Source: Cyclobacteriaceae bacterium (lineage in GTDB: Bacteria > Bacteroidota > Bacteroidia > Cytophagales > Cyclobacteriaceae). From it: a DNA stretch of 64,000 nt. Position 1 is the first letter of the stretch, and each line of letters opens with the position of its first letter. Both the position numbers and the translations under genes were made by a program. The notes below the pieces were generated by a model. The model was given only the letters and a program-made list of their open reading frames with translations, was not told where the DNA came from and did not search any database. Positions 60,519-64,000 of the stretch are shown here, one piece after another. The stretch is from assembly GCA_028278225.1 (NCBI GenBank), contig JANQEU010000099.1, forward strand, positions 33,728-97,727. The letters are read 5' to 3'.

Positions 60519-62156
60519 ATGAGTGAATACAGCACCTGGCATCATCCATACCAGCCAAAAAAGGAATACAAAAAGAGGGTGGCTTATTTCAGCATGGAGT
60601 TTGCCATCGACCAGATCTTAAAAATATATTCGGGAGGTTTAGGTTTTTTGGCGGGATCCCATATGAGGAGCGCCTTTGACCTGCAGCAAAATCTGATTGG
60701 GATAGGGATCCTGTGGAAGTACGGTTACTATGATCAGACCAGGAACCAGGATCAAATGCTCCATGCATCATTCATTGAGAAGTCCTACAATTTCCTCGAA
60801 GACACAGGTATCGAGGTGGAAGTCAGTATTCTCGATAATCCGCACGTCTTAGTGAGAGCCTACGTTCTCAAGCCCGAAATATTTGGAAGTGTCCCCATTT
60901 ATCTTCTGTCAACAGATGTGGAGGGAAATGATCACTTGTCGCGCACCATAACCGATCGTCTGTACGACGCAAATGAATTAACCAGAATATCTCAAAGTAT
61001 GGTTTTGGGAATCGGCGGAGCTAAGGTGGTAGAAAAACTTGGTGGTGCCGATATTTATCATCTGAATGAGGGACACGGGCTTCCGGCATTCTACTATTTG
61101 AAAGACAAAGGACTTACACGGGATCACTTTGTATTTACAACGCACACCCCGGAGAAAGCAGGGAATGAGGAAAGAGAAGGAAGATTTTTGAATGAAATGG
61201 GCTTTTTCGGTAGAGAATTGTCCGGAGAGGAACTAGGGGAAATGACTGTGAGTGATGACCAGCTCAGCTACACAGTGGCTGCGCTGAGATTATCAAAAAA
61301 ATCAAATGCCGTGTCGAAGTTACATGCCAGAGTTTCTCAGACCATGTGGGAGGATTATGAGGATATCAGCGAGATCATTCCCATCACAAATGCTCAGCAT
61401 CAGGCGTACTGGCAGGGACCTTTGTTGAAAAAAGCCTGGGAAAACAGGGACCCGGAGTTGTTCAGGAAAAGGAAAAAGGAGCTAAAAGAGGCATTGTTCA
61501 CACAAGTAGGGGATCAAACCGGTAAAATATTCGATCCGGAAGTATTGACCATTGTTTGGGCCAGAAGATTCGCAGGATACAAAAGAGCGGACCTTCTGCT
61601 GTATGATAAAGACAGGTTTGAATCAATTCTTGCCAGTACGAAATACCCTGTTCAGATTATTTGGGCCGGAAAACCCTATCCACTTGATAACAGCGCAATC
61701 AAGACATTTAACCATCTGGTGCACTTTTCCAGGCATCATTCTAATTGCGCAGTTCTGGTGGGCTATGAGATGGCCTTGTCACGATATCTGAAGACCGGTT
61801 CTGATGTTTGGTTAAACAATCCGAGGATCACGAGGGAGGCCTCGGGGACCAGTGGAATGACCGCTGCAATGAATGGCTCAGTAAACGTTTCAACCTTTGA
61901 CGGGTGGATACCTGAGTTTGCCGAAGATGGCAAAAACTGCTTTATCATACCGGAGATCGATCACAATCTTCCGGTGGAAGAACAGGATCGAATGGACGCT
62001 CAGCATTTGTATGAAATCCTTGAGAGCAAAATATTACCAACTTATTATGACAAACCTGATGAGTGGTTGAATATCGCGTTTAATGCAATGGATGGCGTTA
62101 TTCCGGAATTTACCAGTAGAAGGATGGCTAAAGAATACTACGAGCTTTTGTACTGA
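60519..62156 (+). CDS. Alpha-glucan phosphorylase homologue lacking the PLP lysine
   Basis: A 545-residue GT35-type protein, the short form common in Bacteroidota. Conserved parts are AYFSMEFAID, YSGGLGFLAGSHMRSA (38-53), HLNEGHGLPAFY with H186, and the phosphate/sugar-binding WARRFAGYKRAD with R350 and K355. In the PLP-binding segment EASGTSGMTAAMNG the lysine that should form the Schiff base (normally GMK) is T448. It may act with a different cofactor mode or be a binding protein. The ATG at 60519 follows a TTG. Confidence 0.85.
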   Translation: MSEYSTWHHPYQPKKEYKKRVAYFSMEFAIDQILKIYSGGLGFLAGSHMRSAFDLQQNLIGIGILWKYGYYDQTRNQDQMLHASFIEKSYNFLEDTGIEVEVSILDNPHVLVRAYVLKPEIFGSVPIYLLSTDVEGNDHLSRTITDRLYDANELTRISQSMVLGIGGAKVVEKLGGADIYHLNEGHGLPAFYYLKDKGLTRDHFVFTTHTPEKAGNEEREGRFLNEMGFFGRELSGEELGEMTVSDDQLSYTVAALRLSKKSNAVSKLHARVSQTMWEDYEDISEIIPITNAQHQAYWQGPLLKKAWENRDPELFRKRKKELKEALFTQVGDQTGKIFDPEVLTIVWARRFAGYKRADLLLYDKDRFESILASTKYPVQIIWAGKPYPLDNSAIKTFNHLVHFSRHHSNCAVLVGYEMALSRYLKTGSDVWLNNPRITREASGTSGMTAAMNGSVNVSTFDGWIPEFAEDGKNCFIIPEIDHNLPVEEQDRMDAQHLYEILESKILPTYYDKPDEWLNIAFNAMDGVIPEFTSRRMAKEYYELLY

Positions 62157-62179
62157 CTTCTGGTGAATCATGGTTATTT

Positions 62180-63931
62180 TTGGATAGAACGAGCTGGAAT
62201 TTCCTCAATAAATCTGGTTTTGCATTGACCGACATTGTTGCTATAGTATTTGGCTTCTTTGCGGTGTCTCTGTCGATATATTTCTATATCAGGTATCGAA
62301 GGTTACACTCGAAACTTGTTGATAACCAGGAAGATCTTTCGAGAACCAAATTATTAATAAAGTCATTTTTGTCATCTTCGAGCGAAGACCGAAATCTTTA
62401 CGCGCTAAATAGGAAAATGGAGTATATCTACTTTAATGAGCAACACAAAGTGGATATGCAAAGGGTTTTCAGCGCAGAACCCGAAATCGGTGCTAACAAA
62501 ATAGAGCTTCTGCCCGAACCATTGTCTTCGCAATACGAAACACTTTATCTGAGGGCATTGACCGGGGAGTCATATTCACACACCCAAAAGTTTGGGGAGC
62601 AATACATTACGTTTTTGTTTTCACCGATCAAAGAGGGAAAAGAAGTCAGCGGTATAACCGTTCAGGCTTTTCAAACTACGGAGCAGATCCTACTGGAGCA
62701 GGAACTGGAAAGACATCAGGATGACCTGGAGGAGCTCGTCATTAACCGGACTGAAGAAATTGTCAAACAACGCAATTTCTTCCAGACCATAATTGATGAA
62801 GATCCGAATTTTATCTTCGTTCGGGATAACAACGGTAACTATCTCCTTGCGAACAAGTCAACTGCCAAAGCTTACAACAAGAAGGTAGATGAGGTCATAG
62901 GAAGTAATCTTTTTGATCTCGCTGATAATTCCGCACAAGCAGAAAAATACCTGAGCGAGGATCAGAATATTATTTCAAGTGGCAAGGATTTCTTCACAGA
63001 AAGAAGTTATGTTCTGGCTAACAATGAAAAGAAATGGTTCCTGGTCAAAAAGAAAAGGATCAAATTCAATGAAAATCAGTTTGTACTGGGTGTGCTTTCG
63101 GATATATCCGGGCTGAAGGAAACCGAGGAAAACCTGCAATCGGCATATGACAAATTGTCAAGAACGCTAACTGATCTGCAGGAGATGCAGCTTAAGCTGG
63201 TAGCTTCTGAAAAAATTGCATCCGTAGGGTTGTTGACTTCTGCGTTGATCCATGAGGTCAACAATCCTATAAATTACGTAGCCGGGAATGTCGAACCGCT
63301 TAGGAGAGATTTCAATGACATTCGTCAGTGGCTGGAGCTGAGCGATTATTTTACCGGAAACAAAGATAGGAGGGCCGAGTTTGAGACGGCCTCCAGGGAA
63401 GTCGACGAATTACTGGACGGTATTGAGAATGGTGCTGACAGGGTGATCAAACTAATAGCCAATCTCAAAAAACTTTCATACCGGGGAGATGGGAAAAAAG
63501 AGTTTTGTGACATAAATGAATATATCCGATCCACAATAAGACTTATTGAGCCAATTGTAAAAAGAAAAATTGAAATTGAAGAAACCTACGAAGACGGGTT
63601 GGAGCAGATCTTCGTGGAAGCAAGCCAGCTCAATCAAATATTGCTGAATACACTCGACCTGGTAGTTAACAAAACGAAGAAGTCCGGTAAAATTCTGATC
63701 AGAACAAGCGGGGATCATAGAAAAAATATCGTGGAAATTGAGAGTCGTGGAACAGAAATAGCAGGCCTGGATATGATGAATCTCATCGATCCATTTGATA
63801 AAGAAGGTGATGACAGCGGCCTTGGGCTGGCGGTCAGTTATCGCATCATCACAGGCATGGGGGGACAAATAGTCATGGACAAAAACGGCTCCGATAGCAT
63901 TTTATTCAGGATCACATTACCTACTAAATAG
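62180..63931 (+). CDS. PAS-domain histidine kinase with degenerate ATP-binding domain
   Basis: A 583-residue membrane protein: one N-terminal helix (about 17-37), a coiled-coil region, a PAS domain (about 200-315) and a HisKA domain with H358 in ALIHEVNNPINY. In the HATPase part the N-box asparagine is replaced by L494 (LLNTLDLVV) and the D-box DNG by SRG (522-524); only the G2 box GLGLAVS (547-553) is intact. Catalysis is therefore doubtful. TTG start at 62180, 23 bp after the phosphorylase gene. Confidence 0.85.
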   Translation: MDRTSWNFLNKSGFALTDIVAIVFGFFAVSLSIYFYIRYRRLHSKLVDNQEDLSRTKLLIKSFLSSSSEDRNLYALNRKMEYIYFNEQHKVDMQRVFSAEPEIGANKIELLPEPLSSQYETLYLRALTGESYSHTQKFGEQYITFLFSPIKEGKEVSGITVQAFQTTEQILLEQELERHQDDLEELVINRTEEIVKQRNFFQTIIDEDPNFIFVRDNNGNYLLANKSTAKAYNKKVDEVIGSNLFDLADNSAQAEKYLSEDQNIISSGKDFFTERSYVLANNEKKWFLVKKKRIKFNENQFVLGVLSDISGLKETEENLQSAYDKLSRTLTDLQEMQLKLVASEKIASVGLLTSALIHEVNNPINYVAGNVEPLRRDFNDIRQWLELSDYFTGNKDRRAEFETASREVDELLDGIENGADRVIKLIANLKKLSYRGDGKKEFCDINEYIRSTIRLIEPIVKRKIEIEETYEDGLEQIFVEASQLNQILLNTLDLVVNKTKKSGKILIRTSGDHRKNIVEIESRGTEIAGLDMMNLIDPFDKEGDDSGLGLAVSYRIITGMGGQIVMDKNGSDSILFRITLPTK

Positions 63932-64000
63932 TAGTCCGGACCGAGTGACTCACTTTTTATACCTGTTGACTCAGGTTAATTCCCAGGAGCAAACTCCTAT

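Overview
The window looks like a chromosomal segment of a Bacteroidota bacterium, most likely of the Cytophagales type. The signs are TonB-receptor biology, an exbB/small-membrane-protein/exbD/exbD cluster, the conserved run pdxA-yceD-rpmF-fabH-efp-accB-accC, tamB divergent from tsaD, a fused two-domain 2-oxoacid dehydrogenase E1, many starts without Shine-Dalgarno sequences, and promoters with the Bacteroidota -7 element TAnnTTTG. No phage, transposase, integrase or CRISPR array was found. All taxonomic statements are inferred from gene content.

Layout. 1-10.6 kb: two FtsX/MacB-type ABC permeases (the first cut by the window edge), a diheme cytochrome c, a secreted peroxiredoxin-like protein, a small membrane protein, a four-helix-bundle (IVS/S23-like) gene embedded in 8-bp tandem repeats, and an NtrC-type regulator with its histidine kinase. 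10.6-20.3 kb: TonB-dependent receptor with a TPR partner, OsmC, DinB, a fused kinase-aminotransferase, a cupin/alkaline phosphatase/DUF4350-like set, then a 244-bp tandem duplication built around a long palindrome. 20.3-33 kb: fatty-acid and translation genes (accC, accB, efp, fabH, rpmF, yceD, pdxA), a Pif1/RecD-like helicase, a candidate structured RNA, rsmA-mgtE-2-hydroxyacid dehydrogenase, greA-HIT, ruvC. 33-39 kb: a tightly coupled seven-gene operon (flippase-like protein, glycosyltransferase, winged-helix-like protein, PP2C phosphatase, polysaccharide deacetylase, TatD, asparaginase), then tRNA-Ser(GGA). 39-50 kb: the TonB-energising complex, a coiled-coil lipoprotein, HNH nuclease, smpB, tsaD, tamB, photolyase and RNase P RNA. 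50-64 kb: a response regulator without DNA-binding domain, a 42-residue lipoprotein, a LuxE-like enzyme, E1 dehydrogenase and alanine dehydrogenase with a shared palindrome between them, a lipoprotein serpin, an HsdR-N-like protein, an MFS transporter, a glucan phosphorylase homologue lacking its PLP lysine, and a histidine kinase with a damaged ATP-binding domain.

The most interesting system is in the first 10 kb. Both permease genes carry a 17-bp dyad of the form TGTTYCA-N3-tgRAACA, 63-64 bp upstream of the -24 box of a sigma-54-like promoter, which in turn lies 41-42 bp from the start codon. Two more copies of the dyad lie 23 bp apart upstream of the gene block encoding the NtrC-type activator and its kinase. 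This reads as a local two-component, sigma-54-dependent circuit controlling FtsX-type permeases. Other notable points are the palindrome between two amino-acid catabolic genes, an intrinsic hairpin in the greA leader, and three enzymes whose key residues are changed (phosphorylase, histidine kinase, E1).
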